Below the pieces are notes generated by a model that was given only the letters and a program-made list of their open reading frames with translations, did not search any database and was not told the origin of the DNA. The position numbers and the translations under genes were made by a program. A stretch of 64,000 nucleotides of DNA from Pseudomonadota bacterium (GTDB lineage: Bacteria; Pseudomonadota; Gammaproteobacteria; Burkholderiales; Burkholderiaceae_C), in NCBI GenBank assembly GCA_029779845.1, contig JAKOZT010000035.1, positions 1 to 64,000 of the forward strand, read 5' to 3'. Below, piece by piece: positions 55,590 through 64,000 of the stretch (within the stretch, counting starts at the first letter, position 1; each line of letters starts with the position of its first letter).

Positions 55590-57802
55590 GGCCCGCGCTT
55601 CCCGCCCTCGCGGTGATGACGGCGCTGGCGGCGCCGGCCCATGCACAGCCCGCCGCGCCGGCCGCGAACGCCTCCGCGCCGGGCACCACGCTGGAAGCCG
55701 TCACCGTCGAAGGCCGGCGCGAGACGCCCACCGAGATGCGCCGCAACGCCAGCGCGGCCAAGATCGTGATCGGCCGCGAGGAGATCGAGCAGTACGGCGA
55801 CAGCACGCTGGGCGACGTGATCCGCCGCCTGCCCGGCGTCACGCAGGGCGGCCGGCCCGGGCGCGGCGGCGACCTGCGCATGCGCGGCATGGGCAGCGGC
55901 TACACGCAGATCCTGATCGACGGCGAACGCCCGCCGCCGGGCTTCACGATCGAGCAGATCTCGCCCGACATGGTCGAGCGCATCGAGCTGCTGCGCGCGC
56001 CCACCGCCGAGACCGGCACGCAGGCGATCGCCGGCACGATCAACATCATCCTGCGCGAGCCGCTGCGCCGCCGCAGCACCGACTTCCGGCCGGCGCTGAC
56101 GCTGGAGCGCGGGCGGCTCTCGCCGCAGCTCTCGCTGGCGCGCGACGGCGTGTTCGGCGAAGCCGGCAGCTTCAACCTGACGCTCAACGCGAGCGAGAAC
56201 CACGAGCGCACCGACACCGCCACGCGCACCACCTTCGTCGACCGCGACAGCGGCGCGCTGCTGCGCGACCAGGCCGAGGACGAAACCGGCGACTCGCAGC
56301 GCCGCCGCGTCAACCTCTCGTCGCGCGTGCAATGGCGGCTCGGGCCGGGCGAGCAGTTCTCGCTGCAGCCCTTCGTCGCGCGCAGCGAATCGCACAGCGC
56401 CAGCCACGCGACCCTGGCCGCGATCGGCGCCGCGCCGGCCACGCCTTACGCGAGCCGCAGCGGCGACGGCGACACCACGTCGGACATCGCCCGCCTGAGC
56501 GCGCAGCTGAGCCGGCGCATCGGCCCCGACACGCGCATCGAGCTGCGCGGCGGCGCGGGCCGGTTCACCTTCGACGGCACCTGGACGCAGCAGCAGCTTG
56601 CCGCCGACGCCAGCCCGGTGCTGGCTTCGCGCAGCGGCACGCGCATCCGCGACGACTCGTGGTGGCTGACGAACAAGCTGATGCACAGCCTGGGCAGCGG
56701 CCACAACCTGGTCGGCGGCGTCGAGCTGGAAGGCGCGCGGCGGCGCGAACTCGGCGCCACCTTCATCGACAACGTGCAGCAGGAAGGCGTGGGCGGCACC
56801 GAACTGAGCGCGCGCACGCTGCGCCAGGCGGCCTATCTGCAGGACGAATGGGATCCGGCGCGCGACTGGTCGGCCTACGCCGGGCTGCGCGTCGAGACGA
56901 TCCGCTCGCAGAGTGACACCGACGCGGCGCCGGTCGACAACCGCAGCACCGTGCTCTCGCCGCTGGCGCACCTGGTGTGGCGCTTCGACGCGCCCAAGCG
57001 CGACCAGCTGCGCCTGTCGCTGACGCAGAGCTACCGCGCGCCCACGCTGCGCAACCTCAGCGCGCTGCCCTGGCTGAACACGCTCTACCCGGTGCCGGGC
57101 GGCAACGTCGCCTCGTCGCCCGACCGCGCCGGCAACCCCGGGCTGAAGCCCGAGCAGTCGCACGGCATCGACCTCGCGCTGGAGCGCTACCTCGCCCACG
57201 GCGGCGTGCTGTCGGTGAACCTGTTCCATCGCCGCATCCGCGACCTGATCCGCAACGTCACCGTGCTCGAAGACGTGGCCTGGGCCGACGAGCCGCGCTG
57301 GGTGTCGCGGCCGCGCAATCTCGGCCGTGCGACCACGCAAGGCATCGAGTTCGACGCCAAGTTCCGCCTGAGCGAATGGCGCGCCGAGCTGCCGCCGCTG
57401 GATGTGCGCATGAACCTGAGCCTGTACCGCTCGCGCGTCGCTTCGGTGCCCGGCCCCGACAACCGCATCGACCAGCAGCCGCGCGCCACCGGCAACCTCG
57501 GCGCCGACTACCGCTTCCCGGGCAGCGGCTTCAGCATCGGCGGCAACTTCGGCGTGACGCCCGGCTACCGCACCCAGCTGACCGAGTTGCAGAGCCAGGA
57601 GCTGGGCTCGCGCCGCGTGCTCGATGCCTACGTGCTGTGGCACATCGCCAGCGACACGCGGCTGCGGCTGGCGCTGTCGAACCTCGCGCCCATCGCCAGC
57701 GTCAGCAGCGCGAGCGTGCTGCAAGGCTCGCAGTGGCAGACGATAGAGACGACCGGGCGCACCGACCTGAACGCGACGCTGCGGCTGGAGATGAAGCTAT
57801 GA
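55586..57802 (+). CDS. TonB-dependent receptor in the peptide-uptake operon
   Basis: This 738-residue receptor has a GTG start overlapping the dppA stop (GTGA) and a signal peptide ending APAHAQ. The TonB-box region is LEAVTVEGRRETPTEM. The plug contains GDVIRRLPGVTQGG and MRGMGSGYTQILIDGERPPPG, and a barrel runs to residue 738. It is best described as a CirA/FepA-like ligand-gated channel. Being in one operon with a peptide-type ABC importer, an amidase and a nitroreductase-fold gene, it probably takes up the same substrate, perhaps a peptide or peptide siderophore. An in-frame ATG at 55616 is the alternative start. Confidence 0.88.
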   Translation: MRPALPALAVMTALAAPAHAQPAAPAANASAPGTTLEAVTVEGRRETPTEMRRNASAAKIVIGREEIEQYGDSTLGDVIRRLPGVTQGGRPGRGGDLRMRGMGSGYTQILIDGERPPPGFTIEQISPDMVERIELLRAPTAETGTQAIAGTINIILREPLRRRSTDFRPALTLERGRLSPQLSLARDGVFGEAGSFNLTLNASENHERTDTATRTTFVDRDSGALLRDQAEDETGDSQRRRVNLSSRVQWRLGPGEQFSLQPFVARSESHSASHATLAAIGAAPATPYASRSGDGDTTSDIARLSAQLSRRIGPDTRIELRGGAGRFTFDGTWTQQQLAADASPVLASRSGTRIRDDSWWLTNKLMHSLGSGHNLVGGVELEGARRRELGATFIDNVQQEGVGGTELSARTLRQAAYLQDEWDPARDWSAYAGLRVETIRSQSDTDAAPVDNRSTVLSPLAHLVWRFDAPKRDQLRLSLTQSYRAPTLRNLSALPWLNTLYPVPGGNVASSPDRAGNPGLKPEQSHGIDLALERYLAHGGVLSVNLFHRRIRDLIRNVTVLEDVAWADEPRWVSRPRNLGRATTQGIEFDAKFRLSEWRAELPPLDVRMNLSLYRSRVASVPGPDNRIDQQPRATGNLGADYRFPGSGFSIGGNFGVTPGYRTQLTELQSQELGSRRVLDAYVLWHIASDTRLRLALSNLAPIASVSSASVLQGSQWQTIETTGRTDLNATLRLEMKL

Positions 57803-59205
57803 GTGATGGCCTGCATGCGCTGAGCGCGGTGGAACTGGTGGCCGCGTATCGCGCCGGTTCGCTGGCGCCGGTGGAGGTGGTGCGCGACGTGCTGCGCCGC
57901 ATCGAGCGTTGGGAGCCGCACCTGCGCGCCACCTATGCGCTCGATGCCGAAGGCGCATTGGCGCAGGCCGAGGCCTCGCAGGCACGCTGGCTGAAGGGCG
58001 AGCCGCAGGGCGCGCTCGACGGCGTGCCGGTGACGATCAAGGAAAACATCGCCACGCACGGCGTGCCGGTGCCGCTGGGCACCGCCGCCACCGAGCTGGT
58101 GCCGGCCGCGATGGATGCGCCACCGGCCGCGCGGCTGCGCGAGGCCGGCGCGGTGATCCTCGGCAAGACCACGATGCCGGACTACGGCATGTTGTCGTCG
58201 GGGCTGTCGAGCTTCCACCCGCTGACGCGCAACCCCTGGGACCTGACGAAGAACCCCGGCGGCAGCAGCGCAGGGGCCGCAGCAGCCGCGGCAGCCGGCT
58301 ACGGCCCGCTGCACGTCGGCACCGACATCGGCGGCTCGGTGCGCCTGCCGGCGGCGTGGTGCGGCATCGTCGCGCTCAAGCCCAGCCTGGGGCGCATCCC
58401 GATCGACCCGCCGTATGCCGGCCGCGTCGCCGGGCCGATGACGCGCACGGTGGCCGACGCCGCGCTGCTGATGCGCGTGCTCAGCCGCCCCGACGCGCGC
58501 GACACGATGAGCCTGCCGTGGCAGGACATCGAATGGGAACGACTGGACCGCGATGCCAGGGGCCTGCGCATCGGCCTGCAGCTCGACGCCGGCTGGGGCC
58601 TGGCCGTCGAGCCCGAGACGCGCGCGGCGGTGGAAGCGGCGGCCCAGCGCTTCGAAGCGGCCGGCGCGATCGTCGAGCCGGTGCCGCCCTTCATGACACG
58701 CGCGATGATCGCCGGCATGGATGCCTTCTGGCGCTGCCGCAGCTGGATGGAGATTTCTTCGCTGCCCGAGGCGCGGCGCGCCAAGGTGCTGCCCTACATC
58801 CTCGAGTGGGCGCGCGGCGGCGCGGCGCTGACCGGCGAAGAAGTCTTCCGCGGCTACAGCCAGATGGGCGCGATGCGCGAAGCGGCGGTGGCCGCCTGCG
58901 CGGGCTTCGACGTGCTGATCAGCCCGACCTCGCCGGTGCCGGCCTACGCCGCCGAATGGGCCTCGCCGACCAACGACCCGGCGCAGCCCTTCGAGCACAT
59001 CGCCTTCACGCTGCCCTTCAACATGAGCGAGCAGCCCTCGGCGAGCGTCAATTGCGGCTACACCAGCAGCGGCCTGCCGATCGGCCTGCAGATCAGCGGG
59101 CATCGCCACGACGACCTCGGCGTGCTGCAGGTGGTGCGGCTGTGGGAGCAGTTGCGGCCCGCGCAGCGGCCGTGGCCGCAGCCGCCTTCGGGAGACCCAC
59201 GATGA
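57799..59205 (+). CDS. Amidase (amidase-signature family)
   Basis: This 468-residue protein shows the amidase signature: Lys81 in VTIKEN, cis-Ser in PGGSSAGAAA (about 156/157) and nucleophile Ser180 in GTDIGGSVRLPA. Members hydrolyse amide bonds of small or peptide amides (peptide amidase, GatA). No GatB/GatC-like genes are nearby, so tRNA transamidation is unlikely. No signal peptide is seen, so it acts inside the cell after uptake. Its ATG overlaps the TonB-receptor stop. Confidence 0.92.
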   Translation: MSDGLHALSAVELVAAYRAGSLAPVEVVRDVLRRIERWEPHLRATYALDAEGALAQAEASQARWLKGEPQGALDGVPVTIKENIATHGVPVPLGTAATELVPAAMDAPPAARLREAGAVILGKTTMPDYGMLSSGLSSFHPLTRNPWDLTKNPGGSSAGAAAAAAAGYGPLHVGTDIGGSVRLPAAWCGIVALKPSLGRIPIDPPYAGRVAGPMTRTVADAALLMRVLSRPDARDTMSLPWQDIEWERLDRDARGLRIGLQLDAGWGLAVEPETRAAVEAAAQRFEAAGAIVEPVPPFMTRAMIAGMDAFWRCRSWMEISSLPEARRAKVLPYILEWARGGAALTGEEVFRGYSQMGAMREAAVAACAGFDVLISPTSPVPAYAAEWASPTNDPAQPFEHIAFTLPFNMSEQPSASVNCGYTSSGLPIGLQISGHRHDDLGVLQVVRLWEQLRPAQRPWPQPPSGDPR

Positions 59206-59858
59206 ACACCCTGACCAAGCTCGCCCTCGGCCTGATGGGCCAGCTGAAACCCAAGCCCGCGCTGGTGGACGACGCCGAGACCCTGGTTCTGCCGCCGCCG
59301 CACGAGAACGGCGGCATGCCGCTGTTCGAGGCGCTGAAGCGGCGCCAGTCGCAGCGCGAATTCGCCAGCGAGATGCTGTCGCCGCAGCAGACCGCCGACC
59401 TGCTGTGGGCTGCCGCCGGCATCAACCGGCCCGAGCTCGGCGGGCGCACCACGCCGAGCGCGCTGAACGCGCAGGAGGTCGATGTCTACGTCGCCACGGC
59501 GCGCGGCCTGCACCGCTACGACCCGGCCGGGCATGCCCTGCAGCGCGTGACGGCGACCGACCTGCGCCGCGTCACCGGCTACCAGGATTTCGTCGACGAC
59601 GCGGCGCTGGACCTGATCTACGTGGCCGACCATGCGCGCATGAAGCTGGTGCCGGCGGCGCAGCGCACGCCCTATGCCTTCACCGCCGCCGGCGCGATGG
59701 CGCAGAACGTCTACCTGTGCTGCGCCTCGCTGGGCTTGTCCACCGTGATCCGCGCCTGGTTCGACCACCGCGCGCTGGCCGACGCGATGGGGCTCTCGCC
59801 CGACCAGCACCTGCTGCTGGCACAGACGGTCGGCGCGGCGGCCGCCGCGAAGAAGTAG
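59202..59858 (+). CDS. Nitroreductase-fold flavoprotein (SagB/ThcOx-like)
   Basis: This 218-residue protein shows the FMN-dependent nitroreductase fold with FEALKRRQSQREF and LLWAAAGINRPELGGRTTPSALNAQEVDVYVATARGL-type elements. The SagB/ThcOx group, which oxidises azolines in modified peptides, and ordinary nitroreductases share this core. It lacks a signal peptide. It ends the plus-strand operon with a 4-base overlap with the amidase. Chemistry on the imported compound is inferred. It converges with the decarboxylase gene. Confidence 0.82.
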   Translation: MNTLTKLALGLMGQLKPKPALVDDAETLVLPPPHENGGMPLFEALKRRQSQREFASEMLSPQQTADLLWAAAGINRPELGGRTTPSALNAQEVDVYVATARGLHRYDPAGHALQRVTATDLRRVTGYQDFVDDAALDLIYVADHARMKLVPAAQRTPYAFTAAGAMAQNVYLCCASLGLSTVIRAWFDHRALADAMGLSPDQHLLLAQTVGAAAAAKK

Positions 59859-59859
59859 C

Positions 59860-61317
59860 TCAGCCCAGCTCGCGCCCGATCCGCAGCACCGCATCGACCA
59901 GCAGATCGAGATCGGCGCGGCGCGTGCGGTGGTTGGCGATCGCCACGCGCAGCGCATGCCGGCCGGCGAGCGTGGTGTCGCTGGGCACCGCGAGGCCGGA
60001 CTCCTGCACGCGCAGCAGGATCTCGGTGTTGAAGGCGCGGTGCGCCACCTCGTCGCCGCCGGCCACGCGGTGGCGGAAGCAGACGATGTTGGTGGCCACC
60101 GGCGCCATCAGCTCCAGCGCCGGCTCGGCTTCGATGCGCGCGGCCAGATGGCGCGCCTGCGCGATGTTCTGGTCGATGAGGCGGCCGAAGGCTTCGACAC
60201 CGTGCTCCTTCAAGGTCATCCACACCTTCAGCGCGCGGAAGCTGCGGCTCAGCTCGATGCCGTAGTCGGACAGGTAGGCCGCGCCGGCCACGCCGCGCGC
60301 GTGCTGTTCCAGGTAGGCCGGGTGCAGCGCGAAGCTGGCGTGGTGCGCCTGCGCGTCGCGCACCAGCGCGCAGCCGACGTCGAAGGGCGCGTGCAGCCAC
60401 TTGTGCGGGTCGAGCGCCACCGAGTCGGCCGCTTCGATGCCGGCGACGAGGTGGCGGTGCGCGGGCGCGATGCGCAGCAGCGCGCCGATGCAGCCGTCGA
60501 CGTGGAACCACAGGCCCTCGCGGCGGCACAGCGCGCCGACCGCCTGCAGGTCGTCGACCGCGCCGGTGTTGACGGTGCCGGCCGAGGCGATCACCGCGGC
60601 CGGCTGCGCTCCCGCGGCGCGATCGCGCGCGACGGCGGCCTGCAGCGCGTCGAGGGCCATGCGCTGCGCGCCGTCGCAGGGCACGAGCTGCAGCGCCGCG
60701 TGGCCCAGGCCCAGCACTTCGAGCGCCTTCTGGTGGCAGCTGTGCGCCTGGTCCGAGGCATAGAAGCGCAAGGGCCGGGGCAGCGCCGCGACGCCGGCCG
60801 CGCGCAGGTCGACGCCGGCCTCGGCCGCCTTGGCGTTGCGCGCCACCGTCAGCGCGACGAGGTTGGCGGCCGAGCCGCCGTTGGTCAGCGTGCCGCTCGC
60901 GCTGTCGGGCAGGCCGACCATCTCGCGCAGCCAGCGCACCACCTGGCGGTCGACCAGCGCCGGCGCGGTGTGGCCGCCGCCGAGGTTGCTGCCGTCCACC
61001 GCGGCGAGGAAGTCGGCCAGCGCACCGGTGAAGCTGCCCGCGCCCATGAACCAGGCCCAGAAGCGCGGATGCACGTTGCCCATCGGGTAGGGGCGCACCT
61101 TGTCGCTGAACTCGCGGTACACCTGTTCGAGCGCCGCGCCTTGTTGCGGCAAGGGCGCATCGAAGAAGCCGTGCAGCGCCGCCGGCGGCTCGCGCCACAC
61201 CGGCCGCTCGCGCACACCGGCGAGGTGGTCTATCGCCTCGTCCACCGCGCGGTGCGCGAGGGCGCGGGCGCCCTGCCAGTCGTCGGGGTCGAGCGTGAAT
61301 TCGTCGGACGGCTGCAT
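59860..61317 (-). CDS. PLP-dependent aromatic amino-acid decarboxylase family protein
   Basis: This 485-residue group II decarboxylase (AADC/TDC type) has the PLP-Lys306 in DPHKWLH and the substrate/PLP loop motif GGSAANLVAL near residue 146. VHPRFWAWF and SAGTVNTGAVDDLQA are further family motifs. It could convert tryptophan, tyrosine, DOPA or a similar amino acid to the amine; the exact substrate is not evident. It is the first gene after the sensor kinase on the minus strand with only 12 bp between, so it may be co-regulated. Confidence 0.9.
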   Translation of the reverse strand: MQPSDEFTLDPDDWQGARALAHRAVDEAIDHLAGVRERPVWREPPAALHGFFDAPLPQQGAALEQVYREFSDKVRPYPMGNVHPRFWAWFMGAGSFTGALADFLAAVDGSNLGGGHTAPALVDRQVVRWLREMVGLPDSASGTLTNGGSAANLVALTVARNAKAAEAGVDLRAAGVAALPRPLRFYASDQAHSCHQKALEVLGLGHAALQLVPCDGAQRMALDALQAAVARDRAAGAQPAAVIASAGTVNTGAVDDLQAVGALCRREGLWFHVDGCIGALLRIAPAHRHLVAGIEAADSVALDPHKWLHAPFDVGCALVRDAQAHHASFALHPAYLEQHARGVAGAAYLSDYGIELSRSFRALKVWMTLKEHGVEAFGRLIDQNIAQARHLAARIEAEPALELMAPVATNIVCFRHRVAGGDEVAHRAFNTEILLRVQESGLAVPSDTTLAGRHALRVAIANHRTRRADLDLLVDAVLRIGRELG

Positions 61318-61329
61318 GCCCTGCCTCCC

Positions 61330-62670
61330 TCAGCCCTGCGCGGCCAGCGTGAAGCCGACGCGCGTGCGCCCGCCGGCCGATTCCGCCAGCGGCCGGCCGG
61401 CATGCATGCGCGCGATCGCCGCGACGATCGCCAGCCCCAGGCCGTGGTGCGACTGGCCGTCGCCGCGCGCCGCGTCGGCGCGGAAGAAGCGGTCGAACAA
61501 TCGCGGCAGGTGCTGCGGCGCGATCGTCTCGCCGTCGTTCTGCACCTCGATGCGAACCTGCGCGTCGGGCTCGCCCGCGATGCGCAGCCGCAGCGTCGAG
61601 CCGCGCGGCGCGTAGCGGATCGCGTTGGACAGCAGGTTGGAGATCGCGCGCTTGACCAGCGGCTCGTCGACCGCCGCCTCGGCGTCGCCCTCGATGCGCA
61701 CCGCGAGCCCGGCCTCCTCGGCGATCGCCTCGTGGAACTCCACCACCTGCGCGGCCAGTGCCGCCAGGCCCGTGCGCGCGCCGCGCCGCGCGCCGGCGCC
61801 GCGGTCGGCCTGCGAGAGGAACAGCATGTCGTTGACCATCGCGGCGAGGCGCTGCGCCTCCTCCAGGCTGCTGGTCAGCGTGTCGCGCAGCTCGGCGGCC
61901 GGGCGCTCGCGCGACAGCGCCACCTCGGCATGGCCGATCAGCGCCGCCAGCGGCGTGCGCAGCTCGTGCGCCACGTCGGCGTTGAAGGCCTCGAGCTGCG
62001 CCACGGCCTGCTCCAGCCGCGCCATCAGCTCGTTGAACTGAGTGATCCACGGCAGCAGTTCCTCGGCCGGATCTTCCAGGTGCAGGCGCTGGTCGAGCCG
62101 GCGCGGCGAGATCGCGCGCGTCTGCGCGGCCAGCTCGCGCAGCGGCTGCAGCGCGCGGCGCACGTGCCAGGTGGTGCCGGCCCAGACCAGCGTGCCGGCC
62201 AGCAGCGTGATGACGACGAACACGATCGCCCACTGGCGGCCGAAGGCCGCGTCGCGCGTGAAATCCATCGTGTAGCGCGCCTTGAGCACGCCGCCGGGCA
62301 GATCCGGCGCGGCGATCTCGAAATCGACCGCGTGGGTGTGGTCCGACATCGCGTGCGCGCCGCTGCGCGCATCGGCGTAGAACACGCTGCCGTCGGCGCG
62401 CCACAGCTCGAGCCGCGCGCTGGCGCGCATCGGCGCGTCGGCGCGCACGCGCGCCAGGCAGGCCTGCTCGCCGCCGCTCTTCAGCTCGAAGGCGAGGATC
62501 TGCGCGATCACGCCGCTGCGGAACTGCGCTTCTTCCTGGTTCTTCTCCTTGATCAGCATCTTCACCGACGCCCAGGCGCCGGCGAACAGAAGCGCCAGCA
62601 CCAGCATCGCGACCAGCGCCAGCTTGCGCGCCAGGCGCCGGCTGATCGAGTGGCTGCACACGCCGTTCAC
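61330..62670 (-). CDS. Sensor histidine kinase (heavy-metal CusS type)
   Basis: This 446-residue kinase has a helix at residues 16-37, a periplasmic sensor of about 110 residues and a second helix at 147-166, then HAMP ([15 protein letters not shown]). The DHp His235 is in [16 protein letters not shown] and the ATPase has N and G boxes ([28 protein letters not shown]). The periplasmic part has three His residues (HAMSDHTH) and might bind metal. The GTG start (62668-62670) overlaps the stop of the response regulator (GTGA), so both are co-translated. Confidence 0.92.
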   Translation of the reverse strand: MNGVCSHSISRRLARKLALVAMLVLALLFAGAWASVKMLIKEKNQEEAQFRSGVIAQILAFELKSGGEQACLARVRADAPMRASARLELWRADGSVFYADARSGAHAMSDHTHAVDFEIAAPDLPGGVLKARYTMDFTRDAAFGRQWAIVFVVITLLAGTLVWAGTTWHVRRALQPLRELAAQTRAISPRRLDQRLHLEDPAEELLPWITQFNELMARLEQAVAQLEAFNADVAHELRTPLAALIGHAEVALSRERPAAELRDTLTSSLEEAQRLAAMVNDMLFLSQADRGAGARRGARTGLAALAAQVVEFHEAIAEEAGLAVRIEGDAEAAVDEPLVKRAISNLLSNAIRYAPRGSTLRLRIAGEPDAQVRIEVQNDGETIAPQHLPRLFDRFFRADAARGDGQSHHGLGLAIVAAIARMHAGRPLAESAGGRTRVGFTLAAQG

Positions 62671-63353
62671 GATGCGCCCCGGTCTTCCAGCGCGTAGCCC
62701 ATGCCGCGCACCGTGTGCAGCAGCTTGTTCGCGAACGGATCGTCGAGCTTGGCGCGCAGCCGCCGCACCGCGACCTCGACGACGTTGGTGTCGGAGTCGA
62801 AGTTCATGTCCCACACCTGCTCGGCCAGCGTGGTGCGGCTGAGCACCTGGCCGCGCCGGCGCAGCAGCAGCGTCAGCAGCGTGAACTCCTTGGCGGTGAG
62901 GTCCAGCCGCGTGCCGGCGCGCTGCGCCTTGCGGCTGGCGAGGTCGAGCTCGAGGTCGGCCAGGCGCAGCTGCGTGGTCAGCGCCGCCGTGCCGCTGCCG
63001 CCGCGGCGCAGCAGCGCGCCGACGCGCGCCAGCAGCTCGGAGAAGGCGAAGGGCTTGACGAGGTAGTCGTCGGCGCCGTCCTGCAGGCCGCGCACGCGGT
63101 CTTCGACCTTGTCGCGCGCAGTCAGCATCAGCACCGGCGTGCGGCCGCGCTCGCGCATCGCCGCGAGCACGCCGAAGCCGTCGATGCCGGGCAGCATCAG
63201 GTCGAGCAGCACCAGGTCGTACTGGCCTTCGCAGGCGAGCAGCCGGCCCTGGATGCCGTCGCGCGCCACGTCGACCACGTAGCCGTTCTCCGACAGGCCC
63301 TTGTGCAGGTAGTCGGCCAGCCGGGGTTCATCTTCGACGACGAGCAATCTCAT
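62667..63353 (-). CDS. OmpR-family response regulator (heavy-metal CusR type)
   Basis: This 228-residue regulator has the phosphoacceptor Asp51 in VLLDLMLPG, Lys101 in YLVKPFAF and a C-terminal winged helix ([37 protein letters not shown]). It is typical of CusR/CopR/IrlR regulators of metal or stress genes. The likely target operator is the 24-bp palindrome at 63385-63408, 31 bp upstream, next to its own promoter and that of the divergent small gene. Confidence 0.94.
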   Translation of the reverse strand: MRLLVVEDEPRLADYLHKGLSENGYVVDVARDGIQGRLLACEGQYDLVLLDLMLPGIDGFGVLAAMRERGRTPVLMLTARDKVEDRVRGLQDGADDYLVKPFAFSELLARVGALLRRGGSGTAALTTQLRLADLELDLASRKAQRAGTRLDLTAKEFTLLTLLLRRRGQVLSRTTLAEQVWDMNFDSDTNVVEVAVRRLRAKLDDPFANKLLHTVRGMGYALEDRGAS

Positions 63354-63384
63354 GGCGCGGATGTTCGCACTTCCGCGCGCCGCG

Positions 63385-63408
63385 CCGGATTACGAATTTG
63401 TCATCCGG
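63385..63408. promoter_or_regulatory. Palindromic operator between divergent genes, likely response-regulator box
   Basis: CCGGATTACGAATTTGTCAT plus CCGG form a near-perfect palindrome: CCGGAT / ATCCGG arms are exact, and the inner GATTAC..GTCATC part matches 14 of 18. It lies in the 155-bp intergenic region between the regulator and the DUF4148-like gene. The CusR-type boxes I know have a comparable size and symmetry. It is probably the binding site of the regulator. The assignment is inferred. Confidence 0.6.
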
Positions 63409-63508
63409 CTGTGCGCAAAGCGCGCGCTGCGGTTTCTAGAGTTCCTTCCATGCCGACGCGCCCAGCGCCGGCAGCGACTGAAACCCAACCCGCTTCAAGG
63501 AGTTCGCC

Positions 63509-63886
63509 ATGCAAGCCAAGACCCTGATCGCCACCGCCCTCGTGCTGTCCTTCGCCGGTGCCGCCTTCGCGCAGGAAGGCACGCAGGACTTTCCCGCGCC
63601 GCAGTGGATGAAGCCCGCGTCGTCGCTGACGCGCGCCGAAGTGATGGCCGCGGCGAAGGCCGCGCCGGCCGCCGGGACGTTCCTCGGCGAAGCCTCCGCC
63701 GCGCCCAAGGCGGCCTCGATGCTGGGCCGCGCCCAGGTCACGGCCGAAGCGCGCGAGGCGCTGCGCCTGGGCGTGATCGGCGCCGACGAAGGCACGCTGC
63801 GCGCCGCCACGCCGGCGCAGCTGGAGCAGATCCGCGCCGCCGGGCTGCGCGCGCTGGACGCCGGCACCGTGCAGGCGGCGCGCTGA
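63509..63886 (+). CDS. Small secreted protein, DUF4148-like
   Basis: This 125-residue protein has a signal peptide ending GAAFAQ and two repeated stretches each starting with an LTRAEVMA-like or LGRAQVTAEA-like motif. This matches the DUF4148 type, common in Burkholderiales, often several copies per genome, and usually near two-component regulators. CAAGGAG lies 6 nt before the ATG at 63509. A role in envelope stress is often assumed but not shown. It is divergent from the response regulator. Confidence 0.75.
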   Translation: MQAKTLIATALVLSFAGAAFAQEGTQDFPAPQWMKPASSLTRAEVMAAAKAAPAAGTFLGEASAAPKAASMLGRAQVTAEAREALRLGVIGADEGTLRAATPAQLEQIRAAGLRALDAGTVQAAR

Positions 63887-63889
63887 CGC

Positions 63890-64000
63890 TCAGGCGTCGG
63901 TGGCGCTGTCGCGCTCGGCCATCTCGCTGGCGACGAGGTGGCGCGCGTCCAGCGTCGCCTGCGCCACCGCGTAGTCCCAGCGCTGCATCGCTTCCTGCGC
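63890..64000 (-). CDS. 3' end of an unidentified gene (partial)
   Basis: Only the last 36 residues are in the window (AMQRWDYAVAQATLDARHLV, ending ERDSATDA, stop at 63890-63892). The sequence is helical and charged and matches nothing I can name. It converges with the DUF4148-like gene after a 3-bp gap; the GACGC/GCGTC pair there makes a weak hairpin. Confidence 0.5.
   Translation of the reverse strand, partial: AQEAMQRWDYAVAQATLDARHLVASEMAERDSATDA

Overview
The window is about 64 kb of very GC-rich DNA (roughly 70% by eye) with tightly packed genes. Start codons often overlap the previous stop (ATGA, TGATG or GTGA junctions). Gene content points to a betaproteobacterium of the order Burkholderiales, probably a Rubrivivax/Leptothrix/Ideonella-like or comamonad lineage: a split metH, a PhaM-type PHA granule regulator, a DUF3567 protein, a HemP/DUF2325 pair and a glycolate oxidase operon. 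This placement is inferred from family composition; no rRNA is present. I saw no tRNA, rRNA, CRISPR array, phage gene or insertion sequence. No stretch longer than about 160 bases lacks a gene.

Layout. 1-2463 (minus): aromatic ring-cleavage genes (LysR regulator, ModA-like binding protein, truncated 4-oxalomesaconate hydratase-like amidohydrolase). 2573-8121: YifB ATPase, a glycine-zipper protein and a secreted DUF1501/DUF1800 pair. 8122-13830: methionine synthase split into two minus-strand genes, separated by two plus-strand genes (an OmpA-like lipoprotein and an HD-domain protein). 13853-19943: a GGDEF/EAL protein, a double AAA ATPase, a DUF3567 protein and a DUF3108 protein. 19985-25179: FAH-family enzyme, VOC protein, retropepsin, GumN-like protein, PhaM and a FIST protein. 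25181-32758: a glycolate/lactate block (LysR, lactate/glycolate permease, glcD, glcE, lrgA, lrgB, glcF). 32763-36399: FrnE-like oxidoreductase, a small protein, a beta-helix lipoprotein and an SDR.

36449-45199 (minus) is the most interesting region. It is a probable single transcription unit running hemP, DUF2325, TonB-dependent receptor, a CobN-type chelatase with a signal peptide and a C-terminal membrane anchor, an ExbB/MotA-like channel protein, and a DUF2149 protein that looks like ExbD. No ATPase partner for the chelatase (CobS/CobT or ChlI/ChlD) is nearby. This suggests an envelope metal-tetrapyrrole or metallophore-handling system driven by proton-motive force. A Fur-box-like sequence overlaps its promoter.

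45315-48139: an orphan TIR protein coupled to a retropepsin/PDZ protein, then a small lipoprotein. 48239-59858: an aldehyde dehydrogenase divergent from a nine-gene plus-strand operon that combines a dipeptide-type ABC importer, a protein isoaspartate methyltransferase, a TonB-dependent receptor, an amidase and a nitroreductase-fold protein. This looks like a dedicated uptake and processing route for a peptide or amide. 59860-64000: a PLP-dependent decarboxylase, a heavy-metal-type two-component system, a divergent small secreted protein with a 24-bp palindromic operator between them, and the 3' end of an unidentified gene.
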